From JAOPZW01 sp963789015 (GTDB lineage: Bacteria; Actinomycetota; Thermoleophilia; Solirubrobacterales; Solirubrobacteraceae): a stretch of DNA of 64,000 nt. The notes beneath the pieces are model-generated. The model ran no database searches and was not told where the DNA came from. It saw only the letters and a program-made list of their open reading frames with translations. The position numbers were made by a program, and so were the translations under genes. This document shows positions 35,332-44,369 of this stretch, in pieces; within the stretch, counting starts at the first letter, position 1, and the number at the start of each line of letters is the position of its first letter. Where the stretch lies: positions 930,001 to 994,000 of the forward strand of contig CAWBIU010000004.1 of assembly GCA_963789015.1 (NCBI GenBank). The letters run 5' to 3'.

Positions 35332-35912
35332 CGGCGCGCCGCCCTCAGCGCGCTGGCCAGCAGCTCCGCGGCGCTCTCGCCGTCGGCGCCCTCGAGCAGC
35401 GCCTGGGCCTCGGCAGGCGCGAAGCCGAGCTCGAGCAGGCCGTCGCGCGCCGTGCGCCGCGGGTCGTCGCCGCGCGTGACGGTGATCGGCGAGTCCGCGG
35501 GCTCGGGCACGCCGACCTTCTCGCGCAGCTCGGCCACGATCCGCTCGGCGGTGCGCTTGCCGACGCCGGGCGCGGCCTGCAGGCGCGCGACGTCGCCGGC
35601 CGCCAGCGCGGCCACGAGCTCGCGCGGCGGGCCGCCGCCGAGGACCGCCAGCGCGACCTTCGGGCCGACGGACTGCACGCCGATGAGCAGCAGGAAGAGG
35701 TCGCGCTCCTCCTCGGTGGCGAAGCCGTACAGCAGCAGCGCGTCGTCGCGGACGACGAGGTGGGTGTGCAGCGTCGCGGGGCGACCGACGCCGGGGACCT
35801 GGCGCAGCGTCTCGGCCGAGACGGCGACGCGGTAGCCGACCCCGCCGGAGGTGGCGACGACGACGTGGTCGGGGCGGCGGACCGCGACCTCGCCGCGCAC
35901 GAGGTCGATCAC
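35328..35912 (-). CDS. ruvA: Holliday junction-binding protein RuvA
   Basis: 194 residues from a GTG at 35912, overlapping ruvC's stop (GTGA). N-terminal OB-fold: MIDLVRGEVAVRRPDHVVV, then VGYRVAVSAET and LLLYGFATEEERDLFLLLIG. Two helix-hairpin-helix motifs at VQSVGPKVALAVL and APGVGKRTAERIV. C-terminal domain that binds RuvB: TARDGLLELGFAPAEAQ. Standard length. Middle gene of ruvC-ruvA-ruvB. Confidence 0.93.
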   Translation of the reverse strand: MIDLVRGEVAVRRPDHVVVATSGGVGYRVAVSAETLRQVPGVGRPATLHTHLVVRDDALLLYGFATEEERDLFLLLIGVQSVGPKVALAVLGGGPPRELVAALAAGDVARLQAAPGVGKRTAERIVAELREKVGVPEPADSPITVTRGDDPRRTARDGLLELGFAPAEAQALLEGADGESAAELLASALRAARR

Positions 35913-36433
35913 CGCACGGCCTCGCGCACCCGCCGGCGCGACGCGCCCTCCACGGCGCGCGACAGCGGCGCGTGGTTGGCGTGGCAGATGGCGACGGCCA
36001 GCGCGTCGGCGGCGTGGTCGGGGCGCGGCTCCTCGGGCAGGCGCAGCAGCGCCTGCACCATCCGGCCGACCTGGTCCTTGGGCGCGCGGCCGCTGCCGCA
36101 CACCGCGCCCTTGACCTGCTGCGGCGTGTAGTCGACGCACGGGATGCCCCGCTCGCCGGCCGCGACGAGCACCGCGCCGCGCGCCTGGCCGACCGCGAAG
36201 GCCGTCGCGACGTTCTGACCGAAATAGAGTGCTTCAAGGGCGAGCGCGTCGGGCTCGTGCTGGATGAGCAGGTCGTGGATCCGCGAGTGCAGGACGGCCA
36301 GGCGCCGCTCGGTCGCGACGCCGGCGCGCGTCTCGATGACACCGCCGTCGAGCGCGGCGAGCCGCCCGGAGCGCCGCACGACGACGCCGTAGCCCGTGTT
36401 CGCCAGGCCGGGATCGATGCCCATGACCACCAT
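35909..36433 (-). CDS. ruvC: Crossover junction endodeoxyribonuclease RuvC
   Basis: 174 residues from ATG 36433 (a second ATG at 36424 is possible). VMGIDPGLANTGYGVV gives the first catalytic Asp, ALEALYFGQN the Glu, and PDHAADALAVAICHA the last Asp pair. Resolves Holliday junctions moved by RuvAB. First gene of ruvCAB; the short region between it and the divergent GGDEF-HD gene contains a CGAACGTTCG palindrome that may be an operator. Confidence 0.93.
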   Translation of the reverse strand: MVVMGIDPGLANTGYGVVVRRSGRLAALDGGVIETRAGVATERRLAVLHSRIHDLLIQHEPDALALEALYFGQNVATAFAVGQARGAVLVAAGERGIPCVDYTPQQVKGAVCGSGRAPKDQVGRMVQALLRLPEEPRPDHAADALAVAICHANHAPLSRAVEGASRRRVREAVR

Positions 36434-36490
36434 CCGGCCGACATTCTCCGCGGCGGGTCGGATGCCTCCCCGCGCACGCGACCGTGCAAC

Positions 36491-36500
36491 CGAACGTTCG
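36491..36500. promoter_or_regulatory. CGAACGTTCG palindrome upstream of ruvCAB (possible operator)
   Basis: A 10-base perfect palindrome 58 bases upstream of the ruvC start. Gram-positive LexA boxes are CGAAC-N4-GTTCG; here the two halves abut with no 4-base spacer, so it does not fit the known box. ruvCAB is often SOS-controlled, which makes the site worth testing. It also lies 18 bases before the GTG of the plus-strand GGDEF-HD gene. Confidence 0.3.
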
Positions 36501-36517
36501 TCCACACTCTCCAGTTC

Positions 36518-37734
36518 GTGCTTCAGGACGCCGATGCCGCCTCCGTGCTCTTCCGGGGGGACAAGCATCGGCTGCGCCGCGCGCTCGCGTCGGCCGCAGG
36601 CCCGCGTGGCCGACCTCGAGGACGAGCTGCGCACCCGCGACCGCCTCGACCCCCGCACCCGCGTGCTGACCCTCGAGGCCTTCCGCGAGGACGCCGGGCG
36701 CGCCCTGCACGCCGCCTCGCGCGGCGGCCGCGCGACCGCGCTGGCGCTCGTCGACATCGACGGGTTCCGCGCCCTCAACGCCCGCTTCGGACCGCCCGCC
36801 GGCAACGCCGCGCTGGCCGCCGTCGCCACCCGCCTGCGCCGCCTCGTGCGCGAGGCCGATCTGCTCGGGCGCACCGGCGCCGACGAGATCGCCGTCCTCA
36901 TGCCGGGCACCGGGCTGCCCGGCGCCCAGTCCTGCTGCGAGCGCCTGATCGTCGCCCTGCGCGGCTCGCTCGTCCCCCAGGTCGGGGTCGTCACCGTGTC
37001 GGCCGGGATCGCCGTCCACACGCCCGGGTGCGACGATCGACGAGCTGCTCGCCGAGGCCGCGATCGGCCTGGACTGCGCGCGCGCCGAGGGCGGCGGCCG
37101 CGCCGCCGTGCGCCCCGACGACGACGACCTGCCGGGCGGCGCGATCCCGCGCCACGCCGACGTGATCGAGGCGCTCTCGACCGCGCTGCTCGAGCGCGAC
37201 CGCTACACGGGCGAGCACTCCGCGGAGGTCGTCGACCTCGTGCGCGGCGTCGCCCGCGCGCTCGGCCTGAGCGAGATCGAGACCGAGCGGATCGCCGCCG
37301 CCGCGCTCGTGCACGACGTCGGCAAGGTCGCGATCCCCGACCGCATCCTCCACAAGCCCGCCGCGCTCGACGCGGACGACTGGCGGCTCATGCGCGACCA
37401 CCCCGTGATCGGCGAGCGCATCCTGCGCGCGATCCCGGGCATGGGCGCCGTCGCGCGGATCGTCCGCCACGAGCACGAGCGCTACGACGGCGGGGGCTAC
37501 CCCGACGGCCTGGCGGGCGACGCCGTGCCGATCGGCAGCCGCGTGATCCTCGCCTGCGACGCCTACCACGCGATGACCTCGGACCGCCCCTACCGGCAGG
37601 CCATGGAGCACGACGAGGCCGTCGCCGAGCTCGCCCGCGGCGCGGGCAGCCAGTTCGACCCGCGCGTCGTCACGGCGCTGCTCGGCCACCTGGCCGGCGG
37701 CCGCCGCCCCTCGCTCAGCGCGCGTCCGGCCTGA
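36518..37734 (+). CDS. Degenerate GGDEF + HD-domain protein, two frame breaks
   Basis: About 404 residues after removing two bases. Start GTG 36518 (or 36545): SVLFRGDKHRLRRALASA then, after a break near 36590, ARVADLEDELRTRDRLDP. GGDEF-like domain follows, but the active loop is GADE in GRTGADEIAVL, so cyclase activity is doubtful. Second break at the GGG of 37026-37028. Then an HD-GYP-like domain with LVHDVGKVAIPDRIL and HERYDGGGYPDGLAG, probably a cyclic-di-GMP phosphodiesterase or receptor. The 3' end overlaps the convergent TetR gene by 20 bases. Confidence 0.82.
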
Positions 37735-38372
37735 CCGGCGCGGGACGGCCCGGAACCTCCCAGCCCCAGGCCATCGCCTCGTCGACGAGCACCGCACGCG
37801 GCACGTCGGGATGCTCGTGCCACCAGGTGGCCAGCGACTGGATCCCGCCCGAGAGCAGCTGGGCGTGCATGGCCACCCGCAGGTCGCGCGCGACGGGGTC
37901 GCCGCCGGTGTCGGCCGGCTCCATGAGCGCGCCGACGACGGCCGCCGCCTCGCGCTGCATGCGCGCGATGAGCTCGGCGACGTCGGGCTCGGCGGCGTCG
38001 CGGAACAGCGCCCGCCACGCCTCGCGGTGCTCCTCCACGAAGCCGAGGAAGGCGTCGATGCCCCCGCGCAGGCGCTCCTCGCTCGTCGCTCCCTGCGGCG
38101 GCGCCGCGCTGCAGCCGCGCGAAGATCTCCTGCGCGTGCGCGTCGAGCAGCGAGGCGTGCAGCTCGCGCTTGGACGCGAAGTGCTCGTAGATCAGCGCCT
38201 TGGAGACGCCGGCCGCATGCGCGATCTCGTCCAGCGAGGCGCGGTGGTAGCCGCAGCGGGCGAACACCGCCTCGGCCGCTCCGAGGATCACCGCGCGCCG
38301 CTCGCGGGCCGGGAGCCGTCCCCGTCGCCGGGCGACGCCCACCTCTCCGTGCGCCCGCACGCGCTCGGCCAT
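37715..38372 (-). CDS. TetR-family transcriptional regulator, one frameshift
   Basis: About 218 residues. N-terminal HTH: AVILGAAEAVFARCGYHRAS, LDEIAHAAGVSKALIYEHF, ASKRELHASLL. Frame breaks near 38097 (one extra base); the second part runs GFVEEHREAWRALFRDAAEP to VPGRPAPVRPDAR. C-terminal ligand domain is unclassified. Starts 4 bases after the MFS gene's stop, so it is likely co-transcribed with, and may repress, that transporter. Confidence 0.82.
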
Positions 38373-38376
38373 GCGC

Positions 38377-39706
38377 CTAGGTTCGCACGTCGGACGCGTC
38401 GCGGCTGAAGCGCGCGCCGTCGGGGTCGCCCAGCAGACCCGCGTCGCCGGCCATCGCCGGCTCCATCGCTCGGCCGGCGCCCGCATGCACGTCGCGCACG
38501 CCCGGGGCGGCGAGCCACGCGAGCGCGGCGAGCACGCCCAGCACGCTCATGCCGAACAGCGTCGCGTGCAGCCCGAAGGCCTCGGCGGCCGGCCCGGCCA
38601 CGGCCATCCCGATCGGCATCAGCCCGAGCGACACCGCGAAGTCGTAGGAGCTCACGCGCGAGACCGCGTGCGCGGGGACCTGCTCCTGGATGCTCGTGTC
38701 CCACAGCGTGAAGAACAGCGACACGGCGACGCCGGCCACGAGCTCGAGCGCCGCGATGCCCGCCGTTCCCACGCCGCTGCCGATGATCGCCGCCTGCGTC
38801 GCGGCGCCGACGAGCGCGACGGCGGCGACGAGCACGGGCCGGCGCAGCCGGATGCGCAGCGCGACGACGTTGCCGAGGACCGTGCCCAGCCCGAAGCAGG
38901 CGACGATCGTCGCCCAGCTCGTCGCCCCCGACAGCTCCTGCTCGGCGAGCACGGGCCCGAGCACGAAGACGGCCGGCAGCACGCACACGTGGTAGGCGGC
39001 CATGGCCACGAGGCCGTAGCTCAGCCACGGCCGCGCCCGCACCTCGCGCCAGCCCGCGCGCATGCGCGCGACGAAGCGCGTCCTCGTCCTCGTCCGCGTG
39101 GCGCGCGGCCTCGCTCGGGCGCAGGGCGACGAGGCAGGCGGCGCTGACCACGAACGTCGCCGCGTCCAGCGCGATCGCCTCGCCGGGCCCGGTGAGCGCG
39201 ACGACGACGCCGGCCACCGCCGGTCCGGCCACGTTGGCGACGCTGCGCGTGACGCCGAGCAGCGCGTTGGCCTGCTGCAGGCGCTCGGGCGGGACGGTCT
39301 GCGGGATCAGCCCCATGAGCGCGGGCATGAACACCGCCGCGGCCGTGCCGTAGACGGCCGACAGCACGACGAGCATCCACACCTCGGCCTGGCCGCTGAG
39401 CAGCAGCGTGGCGGTCAGCGCCTGGGCGACGGCGCGCGTGACGTCCGAGGCGACCATGACCTCGCGCCGCCCGATGCGGTCGGAGAGCACGCCGCCGGCG
39501 ATCGCGAAGAGGGCGAACGGGATGCCGCCCGCGGCGAGCACGATGCCCAGGTCGGTGGCGTCGCCGAGGTCGAGGACGGCGAAGGCGATGGCGACCGGCG
39601 TGATCCGGTCCCCGATGGTCGAGAGCGCCTGGCCCCAGAACAACAGGCGGAAGGGGCCGTCCACCGCAAGCGCCGCGGACCACCGCCGCTGGACCTGGCC
39701 TCCCAC
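38377..39706 (-). CDS. MFS efflux transporter (MdtH/enterobactin-exporter-like), one frameshift
   Basis: About 442 residues, twelve membrane segments expected. N-terminal FRLLFWGQALSTIGDRITPV and the motif-A loop GVLSDRIGRREVMVASD are typical of MFS_3-type drug exporters. Break at about 39075, where CGCTT should lose one C: DEDA then continues FVARMRAGWREVRARPWLSY. The second half is intact to DASDVRT. With the downstream TetR this looks like a regulated export pair; substrate unknown. Confidence 0.83.
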
Positions 39707-39775
39707 GCGACGCAGGCTAGCGCGGGCCCGGCCGGTCCCGGCGGGCGATGGTGAATCTGTTCAAGCCTTCGCCGG

Positions 39776-40525
39776 CTAGCCCGCAACGCGCTCGAGCACG
39801 GCGGCGTCGACGTCGAAGTTCCCGTGGACCTCGTTGACGTCGTCGTTGTCCTCGAAGGCGTCGATCAGGCGCAGCAGCCGCGTGGCGATCTCCTCGTCGA
39901 CGGGCACCCGCGTCTTCGGGTGCTGGACGACCTCGGCCGACTCGAGCTCGATCCCGGCCTCCTCGAGCGCGGCCCGCACCGCGGTCAGGTCGCCGGGCTC
40001 GGTGAGGACCTCGAACATGTCGTCGTCGGCGCCGACGTCGAGCGCGCCGGCCTCGATGGCCGGCAGCAGGTCGTCCTCGTCGTAGCGGCCGCCGTCGATG
40101 ACGATCAGGCCCCGCTTGTCGAACAGGTAGGCGACGGAGCCGGGCTCGCCGAGGTTGCCGCCGTGCTTGGAGAACAGGTGGCGGATCTCCGAGCCGGTGC
40201 GGTTGCGGTTGTCGGTCAGCGCCTCGACGAGCAGCGCGACGCCGCCCGGGCCGTAGCCCTCGTAGAGGACGGTCTCGAGGGCGTCCATGTCGGCGCCCTC
40301 GCCGGTGCCCTTGGCGATCGCGCGCTCGATGTTGTCCTTCGGCATCGAGGCGTCCTTCGCCTTCTGGACGGCCAGCGCGAGCGCCGGATTGCCCTCCGGG
40401 TCGCCCCCGCCCTCCTTCGCGGCGACGGTGATCGCGCGCGCGAGCTTCGTGAAGAGCTTGCCGCGGCGCGCGTCGACGATCGCCTTCTTGTGCTTGATCC
40501 CCGCCCATTTCGAGTGTCCGGCCAT
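39776..40525 (-). CDS. yebC: YebC/PmpR-family protein (TACO1-like)
   Basis: 249 residues, full length. MAGHSKWAGIKHKKAIVDARRG is the family start, then LARAITVAAKEGGGDPEGNP, YEGYGPGGVALLVEALTDNR and VPVDEEIATRLLRLIDAFED. The family is described as transcriptional regulators and, more recently, as translation factors that relieve ribosome stalling at proline-rich motifs. Often linked to ruvCAB, which lies 4 kb away. Divergent from the phosphomannomutase gene. Confidence 0.93.
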   Translation of the reverse strand: MAGHSKWAGIKHKKAIVDARRGKLFTKLARAITVAAKEGGGDPEGNPALALAVQKAKDASMPKDNIERAIAKGTGEGADMDALETVLYEGYGPGGVALLVEALTDNRNRTGSEIRHLFSKHGGNLGEPGSVAYLFDKRGLIVIDGGRYDEDDLLPAIEAGALDVGADDDMFEVLTEPGDLTAVRAALEEAGIELESAEVVQHPKTRVPVDEEIATRLLRLIDAFEDNDDVNEVHGNFDVDAAVLERVAG

Positions 40526-40582
40526 GAGGGTGATGGTAGGCGAGAGCCCCGTCGCCGGCACGATGCTCATAGGATCGCCGCC

Positions 40583-41950
40583 ATGGCGGTCCCCGCAGAG
40601 ATCTTCAAGGCCTACGACATCCGCGGCCTCTACGGCGAGCAGCTCGACGCCGACGGCGCCGAGCAGATCGGCCGCGCGTTCGTGCGCGTGCTCGCCGACC
40701 TGTCCGGCAAGGCGCCCGGCGACCTGCGCATCGGCCTCGGCCACGACATGCGCCTGACCGCTGCCGAGCTCACCGCACGCTACCGCGAGGGCATGGTGAG
40801 CGAGGGCGCCCACGTGCTCGACGCCGGGCTGGTCGGGACCGAGATGCTCTATTACCTCGTCGGCTCCCGTGAGCTCGACGGCGGGCTCATGTGCACCGCC
40901 TCGCACAACCCGAAGCCGTATACCGGGGCCAAGCTCGTGCGCGAGGGCGCGATCGCGCTGTCCGGCGACGAGGGCATCCAGGACATCCGCCGGCTCGTCG
41001 AGCAGGGCCTCGGCGACGCCCCCGGCGGCGGATCCGTGGAGAAGGTCCGCATCGCGCCCGAGTTCCACAAGGCGGCGATGGAGTTCATCGACCCGGGCAA
41101 CGTCAAGCCGATGAAGGTCGTCGTCGACGCCGGCAACGGGATGGCCGGCCCGATGGTCGGCCCGCTCCTCGACCGCCTGCCGCTCGAGCTGTTCAAGACG
41201 TACTGGAAGCCCGACGGCCACTTCCCCGACCACGAGCCCAACCCGATGCTCGAGGAGAACCGCCGCTTCATCGTCGACAAGGTGCTCGAGACCGGCGCCG
41301 ACCTCGGCATCGCGTGGGACGGCGACGCCGACCGCTGCTTCTTCGTCGACGACACCGGCCGCTTCGTCGACGGCGACTTCCTGACGGCGATCCTCGCCGA
41401 GCACCTGCTGGCCAAGAAGCCGGGCTCGGCGATCCTCTATGACGTGCGCGCCTCGCGCGCCGTGCCCGACATCGTCGAGGCGGCGGGCGGCACCGCGCAC
41501 GCCAACCGCGTCGGCCACGCCTTCTTCAAGACGCGCATGCGCGACGAGGGCGCGATCTTCGGCGGCGAGGTCTCCGGCCACTACTACTTCCACGACTTCT
41601 ACAACGCCGACTCGGGGACGGTCCCGGCCCTGCTGATCCTCGAGAAGCTCTCCGTCGAGGGCAAGAAGATGAGCGAGCTGCTCGAGCCGCTTCGCTCGAA
41701 GTACTTCATCTCGGGCGAGATCAACAGCGAGGTCGCCGACGGACCGGCGAAGATGGCCGAGCTCGAGGAGCGCTTCTCCGACGGGCGCATCTCCCACCTC
41801 GACGGGACGTCGGTCGACTACGACGACTGGCACTTCAACGTGCGCCCGTCGAACACCGAGCCGCTGCTGCGCCTGACCCTCGAGTCGCTGGTCTCCGAGG
41901 AGGACATGGAGCGCCGGCGCGACGAGGTCCTCGGCATCATCCGCTCGTAG
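40583..41950 (+). CDS. manB: Phosphomannomutase/phosphoglucomutase
   Basis: 455 residues. FKAYDIRGLYGEQLD at the N-terminus, phosphoserine Ser107 in CTASHNPKPYTG, metal loop AWDGDADRCFFVD, sugar loop GGEVSGHYYFHDFY, and the C-terminal phosphate site RPSNTEPLLRL. All four alpha-D-phosphohexomutase signatures are present. Interconverts hexose 1- and 6-phosphates; mannose versus glucose preference cannot be fixed by sequence. It could feed GDP-mannose or glycogen metabolism. The next gene starts 3 bases after its stop. Confidence 0.92.
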   Translation: MAVPAEIFKAYDIRGLYGEQLDADGAEQIGRAFVRVLADLSGKAPGDLRIGLGHDMRLTAAELTARYREGMVSEGAHVLDAGLVGTEMLYYLVGSRELDGGLMCTASHNPKPYTGAKLVREGAIALSGDEGIQDIRRLVEQGLGDAPGGGSVEKVRIAPEFHKAAMEFIDPGNVKPMKVVVDAGNGMAGPMVGPLLDRLPLELFKTYWKPDGHFPDHEPNPMLEENRRFIVDKVLETGADLGIAWDGDADRCFFVDDTGRFVDGDFLTAILAEHLLAKKPGSAILYDVRASRAVPDIVEAAGGTAHANRVGHAFFKTRMRDEGAIFGGEVSGHYYFHDFYNADSGTVPALLILEKLSVEGKKMSELLEPLRSKYFISGEINSEVADGPAKMAELEERFSDGRISHLDGTSVDYDDWHFNVRPSNTEPLLRLTLESLVSEEDMERRRDEVLGIIRS

Positions 41951-41952
41951 GG

Positions 41953-42813
41953 ATGACACCCGCCGCGCGTCTCCGCGAGCTGCTCGCCGGCGAGGAGATC
42001 GTCGTCGCGCCGGGCGCCTACGACGCGCTGACGGCGAGGCTCGTCGAGCAGGCCGGGTTCCCGGCCGTCTACATGACCGGCGCGGGCACCGCCGCGACGC
42101 TCGGCTTCCCCGACTACGGGCTGCTGACCATGACCGAGATGGCCGACAACCTCGGCCGCATCGCCGGCGCGGTCTCGATCCCGGTCATCGCCGACGCCGA
42201 CACGGGCTACGGCAACGAGCTGAACGCGGTGCGCACCGTGCGCGAGTACACGCTGCGCGGGGCCGCCGCGCTGCACATCGAGGACCAGGTCTCCCCCAAG
42301 CGCTGCGGGCACCTCGATCGCAAGGTCGTCATCGACGCCGACGAGTTCGTGAGCAAGGTGCGCGCCGCCGCCGAGAGCCGCCCGGACCCCGATCTCGTCC
42401 TCATCGCGCGCACCGACGCCGTCGCCGTGCTCGGCTTCGACGCGGCGATCGAGCGGGCCAACCTGGCGCTGGAGGCCGGCGCCGACATGGCCTTCGTCGA
42501 GGCGCCGGAGACCGACGAGCAGCTCGCCGCCGTCCCGCGACGTGTGAGCGGTCCGTGCCTGGTCAACATCATCGCCGCCGGCCGCAGCCCGGCGCTGAGC
42601 GTCGGTCGCGCCGCAGAGCTCGGCTACCGCCTGGCGATCGTGCCCGTGCTCATGCTCGCCGCCGTGATCGCCGCCGGTGACGCGGCGCTGCGGGGCCTGG
42701 CCGAGACCGGCGACCACCCGGAGGGCGTCCCGGTCATGCCCGTGCAGGAGATCTTCGCGCGCGCCGGCGCGGGCGGCTGGGACGAGCTGCGCCGGCGCTA
42801 CGACGCCGGCTGA
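41953..42813 (+). CDS. Isocitrate lyase/PEP mutase-family C-C lyase
   Basis: 286 residues. VAPGAYDALTARLVEQAGF, ADADTGYGNELN (metal ligands), HIEDQVSPKRCGHLDRK with the KRCGH active-site motif, and LIARTDAVAVLGFD are the signatures of the methylisocitrate lyase/oxaloacetate decarboxylase/carboxyvinyl-carboxyphosphonate mutase group. KRCGH implies lyase rather than PEP mutase. Substrate is likely a 2-methylisocitrate-like or dimethylmalate-like acid, but no methylcitrate genes are nearby. 3' end overlaps the convergent MetE-like gene by 16 bases. Confidence 0.85.
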   Translation: MTPAARLRELLAGEEIVVAPGAYDALTARLVEQAGFPAVYMTGAGTAATLGFPDYGLLTMTEMADNLGRIAGAVSIPVIADADTGYGNELNAVRTVREYTLRGAAALHIEDQVSPKRCGHLDRKVVIDADEFVSKVRAAAESRPDPDLVLIARTDAVAVLGFDAAIERANLALEAGADMAFVEAPETDEQLAAVPRRVSGPCLVNIIAAGRSPALSVGRAAELGYRLAIVPVLMLAAVIAAGDAALRGLAETGDHPEGVPVMPVQEIFARAGAGGWDELRRRYDAG

Positions 42814-43919
42814 CCCCAGATCCGGGCCGCCGCCCGCGAGATCGTCGCGAGCTTGGCGCGCTCGTCGTCCTCGGTGAGCGCGTTGCCGACCACCGAGGTC
42901 GAGAAGCCGCACTGCGTGCCGATGGCCAGGCGCTCGATGTCGATCACCGCGGCCGCGTCGCGCACGCGCGCCTCGAGCTCGTCCTCGGTCTCCGGCCGCG
43001 GGCCCTTGGTCGTGACCAGGCCGAGCACGACCTGCTTGTCGTCGGGCACGAGGGCGAGCGGCTCGAAGCCTCCCGAGCGCTCGTCGTCGTACTCGAGCAG
43101 CAGCCGCTGTGCGTGGATCGCGCCGAAGATCGGCCCGGCGATGTCCTCGTAGCCGCCGGCCACGAGCCAGCGTGAGTCCTGGTTGCCGCGGCACAGGTGG
43201 AAGCCGAACGTGACGTCCGGGGCGGCGTCGATGACCGCGTTGTCGAGCTCCACGCCATACGACAGCCAGCGCTCCATCGGCCAGCCGCGCTGCTCGTAGA
43301 AGGCGCGCCACGTCGGGTCGATGAGCAGCGGGTAGTGCGGGGCGTCGATCTGCAGGTACGTCGCCCCGAGGCGCCGCAGCTCGCGGACCTCGTCGACGAG
43401 GATCCCGACGACCTCCTCCATGAAGCGGTCGAACGTCGGGTAGGCGCCGCGCGAGCGCTCCGGGTCCCAGAGGTTGCCGAACAGGGTCGGGCTCGGAAGC
43501 GTGATCTTGGCGATCCGGTCGGTGCGCGCCCGCAGGTAGGAGAGCTCCTCGGCGGCGAGGCTGCGCCGCCGGCGCAGCGGCTCGACGACGGCGATCCCCT
43601 CCGGGCGCTCCACCGTCTTGTCGCCGAGCTCGTCGGAGTGCCACGCGCCCCACAGCCACGCGTCGATGCTCACGCCCTCGAAGCCGTCCACCGCGGCCAC
43701 GAGCTCGCTCTGGAAGGACTCGCGGCGCAGCTCGCCGTCGGTGACCACGGGGCAGCCGGCGTCCTCCTGGAGCTTGACGACGTGGTCGACGGCGCGGTCC
43801 TCGATCGCCTTGAACGCCGCCGGCTCGATCGTCCCCGCGGCGAGGCGCCCGCGCGCATCGAGCAGCGCCGCCGGGCGCAGCAGCGAGCCGACGTGGTCGG
43901 CGCGCGCGGTGACGGTCAC
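42798..43919 (-). CDS. Cobalamin-independent methionine synthase II-like protein
   Basis: 373 residues from a GTG at 43919. This corresponds to the C-terminal catalytic barrel of MetE only. DHVGSLLRPAALLDAR start, then the zinc ligands as His and Cys in FGFHLCRGN and Cys in IGTQCGFST, and LQIDAPHYPLL plus LGLVTTKGPRPE. The short, N-domain-less class includes methylcobamide- or other methyl-donor-using enzymes and alkyl-transferases, so true methionine synthesis is uncertain. Coupled to rpiB by a GTGA overlap. Confidence 0.82.
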   Translation of the reverse strand: MTVTARADHVGSLLRPAALLDARGRLAAGTIEPAAFKAIEDRAVDHVVKLQEDAGCPVVTDGELRRESFQSELVAAVDGFEGVSIDAWLWGAWHSDELGDKTVERPEGIAVVEPLRRRRSLAAEELSYLRARTDRIAKITLPSPTLFGNLWDPERSRGAYPTFDRFMEEVVGILVDEVRELRRLGATYLQIDAPHYPLLIDPTWRAFYEQRGWPMERWLSYGVELDNAVIDAAPDVTFGFHLCRGNQDSRWLVAGGYEDIAGPIFGAIHAQRLLLEYDDERSGGFEPLALVPDDKQVVLGLVTTKGPRPETEDELEARVRDAAAVIDIERLAIGTQCGFSTSVVGNALTEDDERAKLATISRAAARIWGQPAS

Positions 43920-44357
43920 GACTCCATCTCGGCGAGGTGCGCGACGTTGGCGGCGTCGTCCGGATCGGCGCTCGGCGCCCCGGCGAACCACGCGTCGAGG
44001 ATCTCCCCGAGCTGCGCCTCGGACGTCGTGCGCAGGCTGAGGGCGAGCACGTTGGCGTCGTTCCAGCGCCGCGCGCCGTCGGCCGTCGGCGCGTCGGCGC
44101 ACAGCGCCGCGCGCACGCCCGTCGACCTTGTTGGCGGCGATCGACGCGCCCGTGCCCGTCCAGCAGCACACGACGGCCTGCTCGGCGCGGCCGTCGGCGA
44201 CGTCGCGGGCGGCGGCCTCGGCGGACCACGCCCAGTCGTCGCGCTCGTCGCCGGAGAGCGCGCCGTGCAGCAGCGGCTCGTGGCCGCGGCGGCGCAGCTC
44301 CTGCACGACCGCGTCGGCGACCCCGGTGCGCTCGTCGGCGGCGACGGCGATCCGCAT
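43916..44357 (-). CDS. rpiB: RpiB/LacA/LacB-family sugar-phosphate isomerase, one frameshift
   Basis: About 146 residues after removing one base. MRIAVAADERTGVADAVVQE and AVVCCWTGTGASIAANKVDG carry the catalytic Cys and the GTG-x-S-x-x-A-N-K loop. After the break at the GGG/CCC of 44118-44120 it continues VRAALCADAPTADGARRWND and LALSLRTTSE. Would interconvert ribose and ribulose 5-phosphates or a related pair. First gene of a two-gene unit with the MetE-like protein. Confidence 0.85.
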
Positions 44358-44369
44358 GTCGCCGAGTCT

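Noticed and set aside
36491..36500. Calling the palindrome a LexA box
   Set aside because: Known Gram-positive boxes need a 4-base spacer between CGAAC and GTTCG; here there is none, so only a possible operator is reported.
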